The translations under genes and the position numbers were made by a program. The notes beneath the pieces are model-generated. The model was not told where the DNA came from. It did no database searches and saw only the letters and a list, made by a program, of their open reading frames with translations. Of a stretch of 64,000 nt of DNA, positions 43,350 through 54,419 are shown in pieces. This DNA comes from Fremontodendron californicum (lineage: Eukaryota > Streptophyta > Magnoliopsida > Malvales > Malvaceae): assembly GCA_030761205.1 (NCBI GenBank), contig JAULJL010000033.1, forward strand, positions 3,479,501 through 3,543,500. Reading direction: 5' to 3'. Within the stretch, counting starts at the first letter, position 1. Every line of letters starts with the position of its first letter.

Positions 43350-45383
43350 CATTATCTAACATTTTGTTTGTTGTGTCTCAGTTATAATAAGTGGTTAGCA
43401 ACCTCTACAGGTAATATATCCTAAATTTTACCTTCTTAAAAAAAAAAAAAAAAAGTTTGTTGTGTTTTAAGCAATTTAGAAGTATTCATTCTGAACAAGG
43501 TCTGAGTAAGGGAGACTTGAGACATACCTTGTCAGTTTGATTTCTTCTTTTCAAAAAAAAAAAAAAAAGAGTTTGTTGTGTTTTAAGCAATTTAGAAGTA
43601 TTCATTCTGAACAAGGTCTGAGTAAGGGAGACTTGAGACATACCTTGTCAGTTTGATTTTAATCTTTTTATGTTTACTTGTTAATTTTTCTTTAGTATTT
43701 TAGGATTATTTAGGTTGCATGAGTTTGTTTTGTTTTGTTTTGAGTCTAGTTGTTCCTATTCTTATGTTATTAGTTCTTTTCTCTTACACATGATTCTTTC
43801 ATTTGGGTTAATAGACTTACATTGAGGACAATGTAAGAATTAAGTGTGGGGGGAATGATTTAGGATTTCTTTTATTTTTGTCTACTATTTTTTTTTTTGA
43901 GTCTTTATTATTATTATTTTTAGTGTGTTTTTGTTCCTTTTTAATACAATGATGAGATATGAATTGCATAGGTCTAAACTGGTTACTAGTGAGAAGATTT
44001 TCATGAGAATTAAGCTTGATACTAATTTTTATGAGCCAATGTTAATATGATATGTTGATTGAGAAAGAAGCATGTTTAGACTTAAAACTGACTTGTATAA
44101 TCATCATTGTGAGTTTTTGAGCCTAAAATGATTGATGCATTATACAAATCAATCTAATTTCTTTCTTGAGTGCTCTTATGATTACATGATTCTCTAGAAC
44201 TTGCTTTAAACCGTTTGAGACTATATTGATGCATGTGACAACATGAATATGATAGAGGCATTAGGATTTTTAGCCAGGGCCAAACAGCCATCCCTTATTG
44301 ATGTTCGAAGAGAACACACCCTTAGTGAACCAATTTGAGCCTACATTGAATAAGCTATCTCTTTGGTAACCATAACTTGTCCCTAACCTAAATATACTTA
44401 TATCTTTACCTTTGTTCCAAAGATGAATTAGCATGATTTGAGACAAGTTGCAAAGACAAGGGATATTTTTAGTTAAAAATTTGGGTTAGAAACAAGAAAT
44501 AAGTGTGGGGGGAAAAGAAAAGAAAAGTCAAGAGAAAAAGAAATATTGGCAAATACATTCCCATGTGAAAAAAAAAAAAAAATTTTGAATAATCTCTTGA
44601 ACTTCTAGTTAAAGAAAAGAAAAAGATGTTCGAAAGTTGGTTAGAATGAAGTAAAGGCTCAACATGAAATATTCAGCCTATGTGATTATGTACTTCTAAA
44701 GAATATTGAGAAAGTTTTATTTGCAAAATCTTATTTTGTCTCTAAATTCTATGAAATCTTTGGAATGTTTGTGATATCTTTTCCTTTTTATTCTTTAACC
44801 ACATTATTACCTCTTGGCCCCATTACAACCTTGATTAAAGACCTCTTGATTTATGAAGTTGCATGATCTTTTAGTGGAGAATAGGTAGACAAGCAAGCAT
44901 ATGGTAGAACTATTTTCATGAGATTGATTGAGTGTAAACACTTTACCACTACTTTAAAGAGTGAAAATCATGAGAGTATCCCATGTGAGATGTTGAGATT
45001 AAGTTTGAATGTGCACTATTTTGATTGAAATATGTTATGTTAATATTGGCTTAACTCAAACAATTTACATTCAAGCATGATTTTTTTTTGAAATTCTTTA
45101 AGCTATTGATTAGTTTATAAGACTTGTTCAAAGATTGTCTCTAATTTGTATTGAAAGGATTAGGAGTAAATATTTTTAGTATATGTAGTTTATTTATATG
45201 TAGTTTATTTATATTTTAATTTTTCAATGTTTGTGGGTATCGTTCTAGTAAACCCTCACGAGACTAAACTCGTCCACTAGGGACACCTAGGGGTTTAAAG
45301 GCTTGTGTCACATGCTAAGTGCCACCGTGATTTCCTACGAAAGTGGATTAGATTAGATTTTCTTATTTTATTTTTATTGAGTC
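43350..45383 (+). other. Noncoding tail of element C
   Basis: Two A-run-linked copies of a roughly 113-bp repeat (about 43441-43660), the hairpin 43817-43836 plus G-run, and a further G-run near 44505. The GACATTG-GGGA-CAATGTC hairpin present in A, D, E and the composite is absent here. Conserved block before the polypurine tract at about 45230-45350. Confidence 0.7.
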
Positions 45384-45420
45384 GTTGCTAGGGACTAGCA
45401 ACAATCTAAGTGTGGGGGTG
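45384..45420 (+). promoter_or_regulatory. Hairpin and polypurine tract of element C
   Basis: GTTGCTAG-GGA-CTAGCAAC at 45384-45402 and AAGTGTGGGGGTG at 45408-45420, adjoining the 3' LTR. Confidence 0.88.
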
Positions 45421-47453
45421 TGATAACTCGTATAATTATATAGTTTTTAGTTATGTTTTATTATTGTTTTGTGTCAAATACGAGTTATTATTGTTTAGTC
45501 TAATTGTGTTTATGATCTTTTATATTTTTATGTAATTTGGTGTTTTTCACAAGTTTCTTTGAGTGATTTCAGATTACTAGAATTAAGGGCAAATCCAGTT
45601 CAGTTGCAGTTCCGACACATTTTGCCATATCAGCTATATCTGGAGTTTCACTGAAGCAATAAGGCTGAAATTTGTAGCCGTGCAAAGCTAAGAGGCATAT
45701 CTATCTTTTTCATGTTTTATACTTCTTGAAACGGAGTCGTTTTCCCTAGCGAAATCGACCATCAAGTTGGCTGATGCGCAATGATGTCTGTGCTGACCTG
45801 TTTTCGTATTTTGCCCATATCTGCTTATCCACATCAGAAAATGAGCTGATTCCAATGGCTATGGATCCGTAACTGATACGGGAACCTTTGTCTAGAAGAC
45901 CATATGATCAGATCAGGCCTCTAATATTGACGAAATCGACCATCAAGTTGGCTGATGTGCAATGATGTCTGTGCTGACATGTTTTCGTATTTTGTCCATA
46001 TCTGCCTATCCACATCAGCAAATGATCTGATTCCAACGGCTATGGATCCGTAACTGATAGGGGAACCTTTTTCTAGAAGACCATGTGATCAGATCAGGCC
46101 TCCAACATTGACGAAATTGACCATCAAGTTGGCTGATCAAAATTGTCATACAATATGACGAAAATTGTTAGAAAAATTCACCCACCTATTATACCTACCT
46201 TTGAAATTTGTAAAGCTTGTCTCTTGTCATTTAGCCTTCCAAAATGTGTATAAATAGAGGGCCTTGGATGATTGTAGAGGATCATATTGTACATAGGTAG
46301 GATATTAGCCATTTTAATAAAATTCTCTAAGTTTTCTTCTTCTTTCTTTTCTCTAGTTTTCTTTTTCTTTAGAGAGAGCAAGAGGTTGGATAATTAATAT
46401 TCTTCCTCTTCTTCTTTCTTTCTTTTATTTTGTTCTTAGATTTTCTTTAATTTTATGTTTATGTTTATAATGCCTATGCTAGGCTAAACTTCTATTTGGT
46501 TAAGGGTGATTTCAAAGCCCTAGACATGTTTTGTGATTGATTTTCAGATTCTATCTATCATTAATTTTCTATCAAAGTTGCTTATGTTCTTCTACAAGAA
46601 TTGTTCATGATGTTGTCTAGATTTATTTAGGTGTACAACTAGATAGATCTTGATAATTATCTATTGCTAGTTTAGGAGTCTTGATCCGTGTAATTGTCTT
46701 GATTTCCTATTCATAAGTGGCAATTTGTGATTAATGATTATGGTCAAGTTTTCAATAATTGCAAAGTGGAACATAACCTAAGTTGAACAATCCGAGCTTA
46801 TGTGTTTGTTGCTTAGATCAACCTATCTTTCTCATCATAAAGCTGCCATTAAATTGAATTTAGAGAGCTTATTCTAGGTTGTTTAATGGTTAGAGATTAA
46901 ATAGAGAGCTTGTTCTATTTAACGACAAACTAAGGAAAGATTGGGGTAACAGAGCTTGTTGTTATCTACGGTTGTTAACTTTGATAGTTGGTTGATATTG
47001 ATAGATCTGAAATTGATTCTTAATGATGTCTAGTGGTGGAGAATGAAACCTTAACCATATTTTTCATATTTGATTCTTCTTACTTACTTGTTTTCTTACT
47101 TTTCTAGTTTGCTTATTTTTAAAAGTATATTTATTTTTATTGGCTGGTTATACCGCCTAATTTGTATATTAACTTTGTTTTATTTTTATTGGCTGGTTAT
47201 ACCGCCTAATTTAGTATATATATTTTTATTGGCTGGTTATACCGCCTTGCATCTTATTCTTATTATTTACTTTAGTTTAAATCTGGCTTCAAAAACCCCT
47301 TTTCTTTTCTTGTTTTTTTTTAACGTAAGTTATAAACTATTAACTTATAAACTAAAACCCAATCCCTGAGGACTCGACCCTTGCTAACTACTATACTTAC
47401 AATTTATCTTTTTAGTGCAAGGTTAAATAAGATACACTCTTTTGGGTGCATCA
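45421..47453 (+). repeat. 3' LTR of element C
   Basis: 2033 bp, nearly identical to 38017-40049, including the U3 duplication; ends GGTGCATCA before ACCAA. Confidence 0.96.
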
Positions 47454-47458
47454 ACCAA
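47454..47458. repeat. Target-site duplication ACCAA, right copy (element C)
   Basis: Same as 38012-38016. Removing C and one copy restores continuous LTR sequence. Confidence 0.95.
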
Positions 47459-47861
47459 CTATCAAAGTTAACAACCGTAGATAACAACAAGCTCTGTTAT
47501 CCCAATCTTTCCTTAGTTTGTCGTTAAATAGAACAAGCTCTCTATTTAATCTCTAACCATCAAACAACCTAGAATAAGCTCTCTAAATTCAATTTAATGG
47601 CAGCTTTATGATGAGAAAGATAGGTTGATCTAAGCAACAAACACATAAGCTCGGATTGTTCAACTTAGGTTATGTTCCACTTTGCAATTATCGAAAACTT
47701 GACCATAATCATTAATCACAAATTGCCACTTATGAATAGGAAATCAAGACAATTACACGGATCAAGACTCCTAAACTAGCAATAGATAATTATCAAGATC
47801 TATCTAGTTGTACACCTAAACAAATCAAGACAACATCATGAACAATTTTTGTAGAAGAACA
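47459..47861 (-). repeat. Element E 3' LTR, piece 2
   Basis: Continues piece 1 after element C and ends at AGAAGAACA, where element D is inserted. Confidence 0.9.
47857..47861. repeat. Target-site duplication GAACA, left copy (element D)
   Basis: Directly precedes TGATGCACCC at 47862; repeated at 60666-60670. Confidence 0.95.
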
Positions 47862-49896
47862 TGATGCACCCAAAAGAGTGTATCTTATTTAACCTTGCAC
47901 TAAAAAGATCAATTGTAAGTATAATGATTAGCAAGGGTCGAGTCCTCAGGGATTGGGTTTTAATCTATGAGTTATTAGTTTATAACTTACGTTCAAAGAA
48001 AACAATAAAAGAAAAGGGGTTTTTGAAGCCAGATTTAAACTAAAGTAAATAATAAGAATAAGATGCAAGGCGGTATAACCAGCCAATAAAAATATGTATA
48101 CTAAATTAGGCGGTATAACCAGCCAATAAAAATAAAACAAAGTTAATATACAAATTAGGCGGTATAACCAGCCAATAAAAATAAATATACTTTTAAAAAT
48201 AAACAAACTAGACAAGTAAGAAAACAAGTAAGTAAGAAGAATCAAATATGAAAAATATGGTTAAGGTTTCATTCTCCACCACTAGACATCATTAAGAATC
48301 AATTTCAGATCTATCAATATCAACCAACTATCAAAGTTAACAACCGTAGATAACAACAAGCTCTGTTATCCCAATCTTTCCTTAGTTTGTCGTTAAATAG
48401 AACAAGCTCTCTATTTAATCTCTAACCATCAAACAACCTAGAATAAGCTCTCTAAATTCAATTTAATGGCAGCTTTATGATGAGAAAGATAGGTTGATCT
48501 AAGCAACAAACACATAAGCTCGGATTGTTCAACTTAGGTTATGTTCCACTTTGCAATTATTGAAAACTTGACCATAATCATTAATCACAAATTGCCACTT
48601 ATGAATAGGAAATCAAGACAATTACACGGATCAAGACTCCTAAACTAGCAATAGATAATTATCAAGATCTATCTAGTTGTACACCTAAACAAATCAAGAC
48701 AACATCATGAACAATTCTTGTAGAAGAACATAAGCAACTTTGATAGAAAATTAATGATAGATAGAATCTGAAAATCAATCACAAAACATGTCTAGGGCTT
48801 TGAAATCACCCTTAACCAAATAGAAGTTTAGCCTAGCATAGGCATTGTAAACATAAACATAAAATTAAAGAGAATCTAAGAAGAAAATAAAAGAAAGAAA
48901 GAAGAAGAAGAAGAATATTAATTATCCAACCTCTTGCTCTTTCTAAAGAAAAAGAAAACTAGAGAAAAGAAAAAAAGAAGAAAACTTAGAGAAATTTTAT
49001 TACAATGGCTAATATCATACCAATGTACAATATGATCCTCTACAATCATCCAAGGCCCTCTATTTATACACATTTTGGAGGGCTAAATGACAAGAGACAA
49101 GCTTTACAAATTTCAAAGGTAGGTATAATAGGTGGGTGCATTTTTCTAACAATTTTCGTCATATTGTATGACAATTTTGATCAGCCAACTTGATGGTCGA
49201 TTTCGTCAATGTTGGAAGCCTGATCTGATCACATGGTCTTCTAGAAAAATGTTCCCCTAGCAGTTACGGATCCATAGCCGTTTGAATCAGCTCATTTGCT
49301 GATGTGGATAAGAAGATATGGGCAAAATACGAAAACAGGTCAGCACAGACGTCATTGCACATCAGCCAACTTGATGGTCGTTTTCGTCAATATTGGAGGC
49401 CTGATCTGATCATATGGTCTTCTAGACAAAGGTTCCCGTATCAGTTACGGATCCATAGCCATTAGAATCAGCTCATTTACTGATGTGGATAAGCATATAT
49501 GGGCAAAATACGAAAACAGGTCAGCACAGACGTCATTGCACATCAGCCACTTTGATGGTCGATTTCGCTAGGGAAAACGACTCCGTTTCAAGAAGTGTAA
49601 AACATGAAAAAGATAGATATGCCTCTTAGCTTTGCACGACTACAAATTTCAGCCTTATTGCTTCAGTGAAACTCCAGATATAGCTGATATGGCAAAAGGT
49701 GTCGGAACTGGAACTGAACTCGATTTGCCCTTAATTCTAGTAATCTGAAATCACTCAAAGAAACTTGTGAAAAACACCAAATTACATAAAAATATAAAAG
49801 ATCATAAACACAATTAGACTAAACAATAATAACTCGTATTTGACACAAAACAATAATAAAACATAACTAAAAACTATATAATTATACGAGTTATCA
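47862..49896 (-). repeat. 3' LTR of element D
   Basis: 2035 bp, TGATGCACCC...GAGTTATCA on the plus strand. Tandem U3 duplication of about 181 bp (49192-49372 and 49373-49553). Three GGCGG subrepeats. Confidence 0.95.
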
Positions 49897-49933
49897 CACC
49901 CCCACACTTAGATTGTTGCTAGTCCCTAGCAAC
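49897..49933 (-). promoter_or_regulatory. Polypurine tract and hairpin of element D
   Basis: AAGTGTGGGGGTG (minus) at 49897-49909 and a perfect 8-bp-arm hairpin at 49915-49933. Confidence 0.88.
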
Positions 49934-51160
49934 GACTCAATAAAAATAAAATAAGAAAATCTAATCTAATCCATTTTCGTAGGAAATCACGGTGGCACTT
50001 AGCATGTGACACAAGCCTTTAAACCCCTAGGTGTCCCTAGTGGACGAGTTTAGTCTCGTGAGGGTTTACTAGAACGATACCCACAAACATTGAAAAACTA
50101 AAATATAAATAAACTACATATACTAAAAATATTTATTCCTAATCATTTCAATACAAATTAGAGACAATCTTTGAACAAGTCTTATAAACTAATCAATAGC
50201 TTAAAGAATTTCACAAAAAATCATGCTTGAATGTAAATTGTTTGAGTTAAGCCAATATTAGCATAACATATCTTAATCAAAATAGTGCATGTTCAAATTT
50301 AATCTCAAGTTCTCACATGGGATACCCTCATGATTTTCACTCTTTAAAGTAGTGGTGAAGTGTTTACACTCAATCAATCTCATGAAAACAGTTCTACCAT
50401 ATTCTTGCTTGTCCACCTATTCTCCACTATTTAGATCATACAACTTCATGAATCAAGAGGTCTTTAATCAAGGTTGTAATGGGGCCAAGGGGTTTGTAAT
50501 GTGGTTGAAGAACAAAAGGATAAAGATATCACAAAGGTTCCAAAGAGTTCATAAAGTTTAGAGACATAAAAAGATCATACAAAGAAACTTCTCAAAACTC
50601 TTTACAAGTACATAGTCACCTAGGCCGGATATTCATGTTGGGCCTTTTCTTCATTCTAAAGACTCATAAAAAAAATAGTAGACAAAATAAAAGAAATCCT
50701 AAATCATTCCCCCCACACTTAATTCTTACATTGTCCTCAATGTAAGTCTATTAACCCAAATGAAAGAATCATGTGTAAGAGAAAAGAATTAATAACATAA
50801 GAATAGGAAAAGGTAAGACTCAAAACAAAACAAACTCATGCAACCTGAATAATCTTAAAATACTAAACAAAAATTAACAAGTAAACATAAAAAGATTAAA
50901 ATCAAACTGACAAGGTATGTCTCAAGTCTCCCTTACTCAGACCTTGTTCAGGATGAATACTTCTAAATTGCTTAAAACACAACAAACTTTTTTTTTTTTT
51001 TTTTTTTTTAAGATTAGCAAAATATGTCCCTTACCCCCTACTAAAATATGACGTTGTCCCCAATGTCAAATTTTAAAGGTAGAATTTAGGAGATATTACC
51101 TGCAGAGGTTGCTAACCACTTATTATAACTGAGACACAACAAGGAAAATGTTAGATAATG
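49934..51160 (-). other. Noncoding tail of element D
   Basis: Shorter than in the other elements: about 0.8 kb around the G-run near 2165 of element A is missing after about 50660. Holds hairpin 50726-50745 with G-run, one copy of the 115-bp repeat, a long T-run near 50990-51009, and hairpin 51050-51067 with one mismatch. Confidence 0.7.
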
Positions 51161-51808
51161 TCACAAAGACAAAGTGCAGTCCACTCCTTGCTCGTCCATA
51201 TCTCTTTTTCTTTTTCCGAGCGTTTGCGAAACAACCGTAGCAGATAAACACTCATAAGCTTGGAGCTTTTTGAGTAAATCTTCAATGGTTGTAGCAGAAA
51301 TTATGGTTCTCCTTGCCTCTGAAAACATGAATCCATTATCCACAGCATTATCTAAATATGAAAGCAAATTACTAAAATAACCATTAATATTAAGCAAACC
51401 AATGGGATTCTTATTTGTGACCAAAGATGAACAAGAAGCCACGCAAGCTATTTCTTCCAATGTACCCAGACCTCCTGGTAAAGCAATGAATGCATCGGCA
51501 GAATGGTACATGATTGTTATCCGTTCAGGGATACTCCAGACTTGTATTTCCTTACCCACGGTAGGTCCACAAAAACTTGTGAATAGCTTTGGCACGATTC
51601 CTAGAACTGGACTTCCTCCGGCGTGTGCTGCTGTAGCGACTGCTCCCATTAAACCCGTACTACCGCCTCCATAAATCAAGTGGATCTTTTGTTGGGCAAG
51701 TATTACTCCAACTCTTATGGCTTCATCAGCGAATATGTTATTTTTCCCTGGATAAGCACCTCCAAAGACACAAATTTTTTTAATGCGCTGGGATGAAGTA
51801 CTTTCCAT
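51161..51808 (-). CDS. LOG-like: LOG-type phosphoribohydrolase, element D
   Basis: 215 aa, intact, in the element that also encodes the replication proteins. Signatures are as in other copies. Two unusual changes follow the PGG motif: Cys for Trp near residue 126 (ASCSSL) and Asn for Lys near 134. Both sites are constant in the other copies, so this copy may be starting to decay or drift. The gene is the last ORF before the 3' LTR, with the zinc-finger ORF upstream. Expression would be from the LTR transcript by splicing, or from the TATA-like site upstream. Confidence 0.92.
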   Translation of the reverse strand: MESTSSQRIKKICVFGGAYPGKNNIFADEAIRVGVILAQQKIHLIYGGGSTGLMGAVATAAHAGGSPVLGIVPKLFTSFCGPTVGKEIQVWSIPERITIMYHSADAFIALPGGLGTLEEIACVASCSSLVTNKNPIGLLNINGYFSNLLSYLDNAVDNGFMFSEARRTIISATTIEDLLKKLQAYECLSATVVSQTLGKRKRDMDEQGVDCTLSL

Positions 51809-52172
51809 TTTTTTTTTCTTCGAGTGCCTGAAAGAGAATGAGTACATGGTGTAATATATAGAGGACTGAGTAGTGAATCAGACAAGAGTAATAATGTCGC
51901 CGAAAGTGTATCTGACCTGTCAGAAGAAAATGTTAACCTAACAAAAGATTTTTGCGTGATTTCAGGAAGCAAATCAAAAAGAGAAGAAAAAAATCAACCG
52001 TAAAAGACAAATAAAAAAAACGAGAATAATTACACAAATCGAACAACACGTAAATTAAACCAAAATAAAGTTATTGCAAATCAAACCAAAAGCTTAAGAG
52101 TCGTTTATTGTAGTTGTGATTGTGGCTCACATCTTCCTCTGGTTTTACGTCCAGAAACGGCTTAAACGCCTT
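51809..52172 (-). promoter_or_regulatory. LOG upstream region, element D
   Basis: Pyrimidine tract ending in CAG (51828-51830, minus) and TAATATATA (plus-strand reading, 51852-51860) just upstream of the LOG ATG. Confidence 0.45.
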
Positions 52173-52709
52173 CTATGAGTCGAGGATATGCTTCTCATCC
52201 AGTTTTCTTACAAGCTGGCAAACAGGGTCTTTTAACATCAGATTCCCAAGATGTTGCCATTCCCTTTGGAATTGCGGCCATAAATCAAGAATTTCTCTTT
52301 GTACGTCTCCACTAGGATGCGTCTCAAGAGAAAGTTGGATATTACCCAAATTCTCCTTACTCAGTCCATCCTTAATGAATTCAATTTTATCATCTCGATT
52401 AGAGGACGGAATCCCAATAGAACGACATTTACCGTTACACGTCCATCGTGCACATTTGTGGCAATTTGAACTCATGCGCTTTGCTCGTCGCTTCTTTGCA
52501 AAAGTGCTTCTACCTGTACCTGGTAAATGCAAAACAGGAAGATATTCATCTTCACGTACCTTGGCTTCAATTATCCAACGTATGTCTTCAGGAATCCCTT
52601 TGTGCATAAGCATTCTTAATCTTTCAAGTCGAACTTGGTAAAGCTTCAGTAAAATATTTCCAGGAAAAGGAGGAAATCGTTTCTGCAATCTTGTGAGAAT
52701 ATCATCCAT
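52173..52709 (-). CDS. Basic CX2CX4CX3C zinc-finger-like cargo protein, element D
   Basis: 178 aa, intact. Differs from the element A copy at a handful of sites (for example Gly for Arg near 17, Glu for Asp near 41, Glu for Gly near 172), none in the basic patch (72-78) or among the four cysteines (83, 86, 91, 95). Its place between integrase and the polypurine tract is the slot of env-like or other extra ORFs in some plant Ty3/gypsy elements, but there is no signal peptide or membrane segment, so it is not an envelope-type protein. Nucleic-acid binding is inferred. Confidence 0.75.
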   Translation of the reverse strand: MDDILTRLQKRFPPFPGNILLKLYQVRLERLRMLMHKGIPEDIRWIIEAKVREDEYLPVLHLPGTGRSTFAKKRRAKRMSSNCHKCARWTCNGKCRSIGIPSSNRDDKIEFIKDGLSKENLGNIQLSLETHPSGDVQREILDLWPQFQREWQHLGNLMLKDPVCQLVRKLDEKHILDS

Positions 52710-53189
52710 CCTGAAAAAAATGAAAAAAAAAATTGAAAGAGAAATTGGAAGAGAAATTTATATACAATATCAGTTTTGTGGGTAGCTGATGGAACCGATT
52801 TAAATAATCACGGAGTACCGTTATCCGCCATTTAACCGGGGTTAAAAAAAATTATATTTACATCTAGTTATTTTCAAAACAAGGATCAGAAAGAAAAACA
52901 ACATAAAAAAGACTCAAAAACAAAACACTCTAAATAAAATCCTAAATTCTTCCCCCCACACATAATTTTTACATTGTCCTCAATGTAATGCTATTATCCC
53001 CCAATGCAAGAATTATATGTAAGAGAAAAGAACTATTAAACAAAAGAAAAGAAAAACAATAAAAGATAGAATGATGGAGAGTAAGGAATATGCAAATCTG
53101 ATATAATAGATGCTCTCCATCCTTTTGGTTTGCCTCTCCAAGAAGCGCTTGGTTTATTGTCCTCAGCCTGACTTAGACCCATGCCATTA
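52710..53189 (-). other. Spacer between integrase and the zinc-finger gene, element D
   Basis: CAG acceptor-like site at 52711-52713 (minus), TATA-like ATTTATATA (plus-strand reading) at 52756-52764, an inverted repeat around the CCGGGG stretch near 52837, and a perfect hairpin TTACATTG-AGGA-CAATGTAA (minus) at 52969-52988 next to a G-run. The part next to integrase resembles the sequence after the gag-tail ORF in the non-autonomous elements, marking one edge of their deletion. Confidence 0.6.
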
Positions 53190-54245
53190 TTATTCAACAT
53201 ACTTTGGCTCAAAAAGTGGAAACTCCTCCACATCTTGTATTGGAAAGTTCTCATAGTAAGGCTTCAATCTATGACCATTCACTTTGAATGCCTTATCTGT
53301 TTTTGGGCTTTGGATTTCAACTGCACCATGAGTAAATACATTAGTAATAACAAAAGGTCCAACCCAACGAGAACGTAATTTACCTGGATATAACTTAAGG
53401 CGTGAATGGAAGAGAAGAACTTTTTGTCCAACAACAAATTCTTTTCTTGATATCATCGTGTCATGGAATGCCTTAGTCTTTTCCTTGTAAATCCTAGAAT
53501 TCTGATAGGCATCATTCCTTATCTCCTCTAATTCTTGTAGGTCAAGTTTTCTTTTCTTTCCTATCTCATCCATCTCCATGTTGTATTGTTTGATAGCCCA
53601 ATATGATTTATGTTCCAATTCAACCGGAAGATGACAAGGCTTACCATAAACAAGTCGATAAGGAGACATACCAATGGGTGTCTTATATGCTGTCCTATAA
53701 GCCCAAAGTGCATCATCAAGTCGTGAACTCCAATCCTTCCTATTTGGATTAACTGTCTTTTCAAGGATGGACTTAACTTCTCGGTTTGACACTTCAGCTT
53801 GCCCACTAGTTTGAGGATGATATGAGGTGGAGACCTTGTGTGTGATGTTATACTTCCTCAAAAGTGCTTCCATAGTCCTATTGCAAAAGTGAGTACCTCT
53901 ATCGCTGATTATGGCCTTTGGCGTTCCAAACCTAGCAAAGATGTTAGTCTTGACAAAATCTGAAACAACTTTAGAGTCATTAGTCCTAGTGGATTTTTCT
54001 TCCACCCACTTTGAAACATAATCAACGGCAAGTAAAATATAAAGATTACCAAAAGAAGGAGGAAAAGGTCCCATGAAATCCATGCCCCATACATCAAAAA
54101 TTTCAACAATAAGTATTGGAGTTTGAGGCATTTGATTTCTAGCACCTAAGTTACCTGTTCTTTGGCAACGATCACATGACTTGCAAAAGAGGTATGCATC
54201 TTTGAATATGGTAGGCCAATAAAATCCAGAATCAAGAACTTTCAT
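53190..54245 (-). CDS. pol: Integrase (C-terminal part of pol), element D
   Basis: 351 aa from the first ATG after the stop, but the same frame runs unbroken from 54419, so the natural N-terminus is upstream and belongs to the long pol. The upstream part holds a His-containing zinc-binding half; CKSCDRC at 21-27 supplies the cysteines. Catalytic D56 (MDFMGP), D115 (SDRGTHF) and E151 fit the D,D(35)E core exactly. The chromatin/DNA-binding tail has a GPY/F-type block (LRSRWVGPFVIT, near 285-300). It inserts cDNA into the genome. Separated from RNase H only by the TAA at 54420-54422. Confidence 0.93.
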   Translation of the reverse strand: MKVLDSGFYWPTIFKDAYLFCKSCDRCQRTGNLGARNQMPQTPILIVEIFDVWGMDFMGPFPPSFGNLYILLAVDYVSKWVEEKSTRTNDSKVVSDFVKTNIFARFGTPKAIISDRGTHFCNRTMEALLRKYNITHKVSTSYHPQTSGQAEVSNREVKSILEKTVNPNRKDWSSRLDDALWAYRTAYKTPIGMSPYRLVYGKPCHLPVELEHKSYWAIKQYNMEMDEIGKKRKLDLQELEEIRNDAYQNSRIYKEKTKAFHDTMISRKEFVVGQKVLLFHSRLKLYPGKLRSRWVGPFVITNVFTHGAVEIQSPKTDKAFKVNGHRLKPYYENFPIQDVEEFPLFEPKYVE

Positions 54246-54419
54246 GGCTGTTCTTTTGGATCCAAAATGTCCTCCACATGCATAAGAGTGACAAAAGGTG
54301 AGAATAGATTGAAATTCAGTTTCGAGTACACACCTTCTTATAATCTGATCGGAGCAATGCTTCCAAAGGTAAGGATCATCCCATATGTAGTATTTGGCAT
54401 CACTCTTGATCTTATTTCT

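Larger units (their letters stand above)
38017..47453 (+). mobile_element. Element C: complete non-autonomous LOG-carrying Athila-type element
   Basis: 9437 bp with two 2033-bp LTRs, a perfect tRNA-Asp primer site, the gag-tail, zinc-finger and LOG ORFs all open, a polypurine tract, and a 5-bp duplication ACCAA in the LTR of element E. By hand I find about four differences between its LTRs, so it is young. It lacks pro, RT, RNase H and integrase. Confidence 0.96.
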
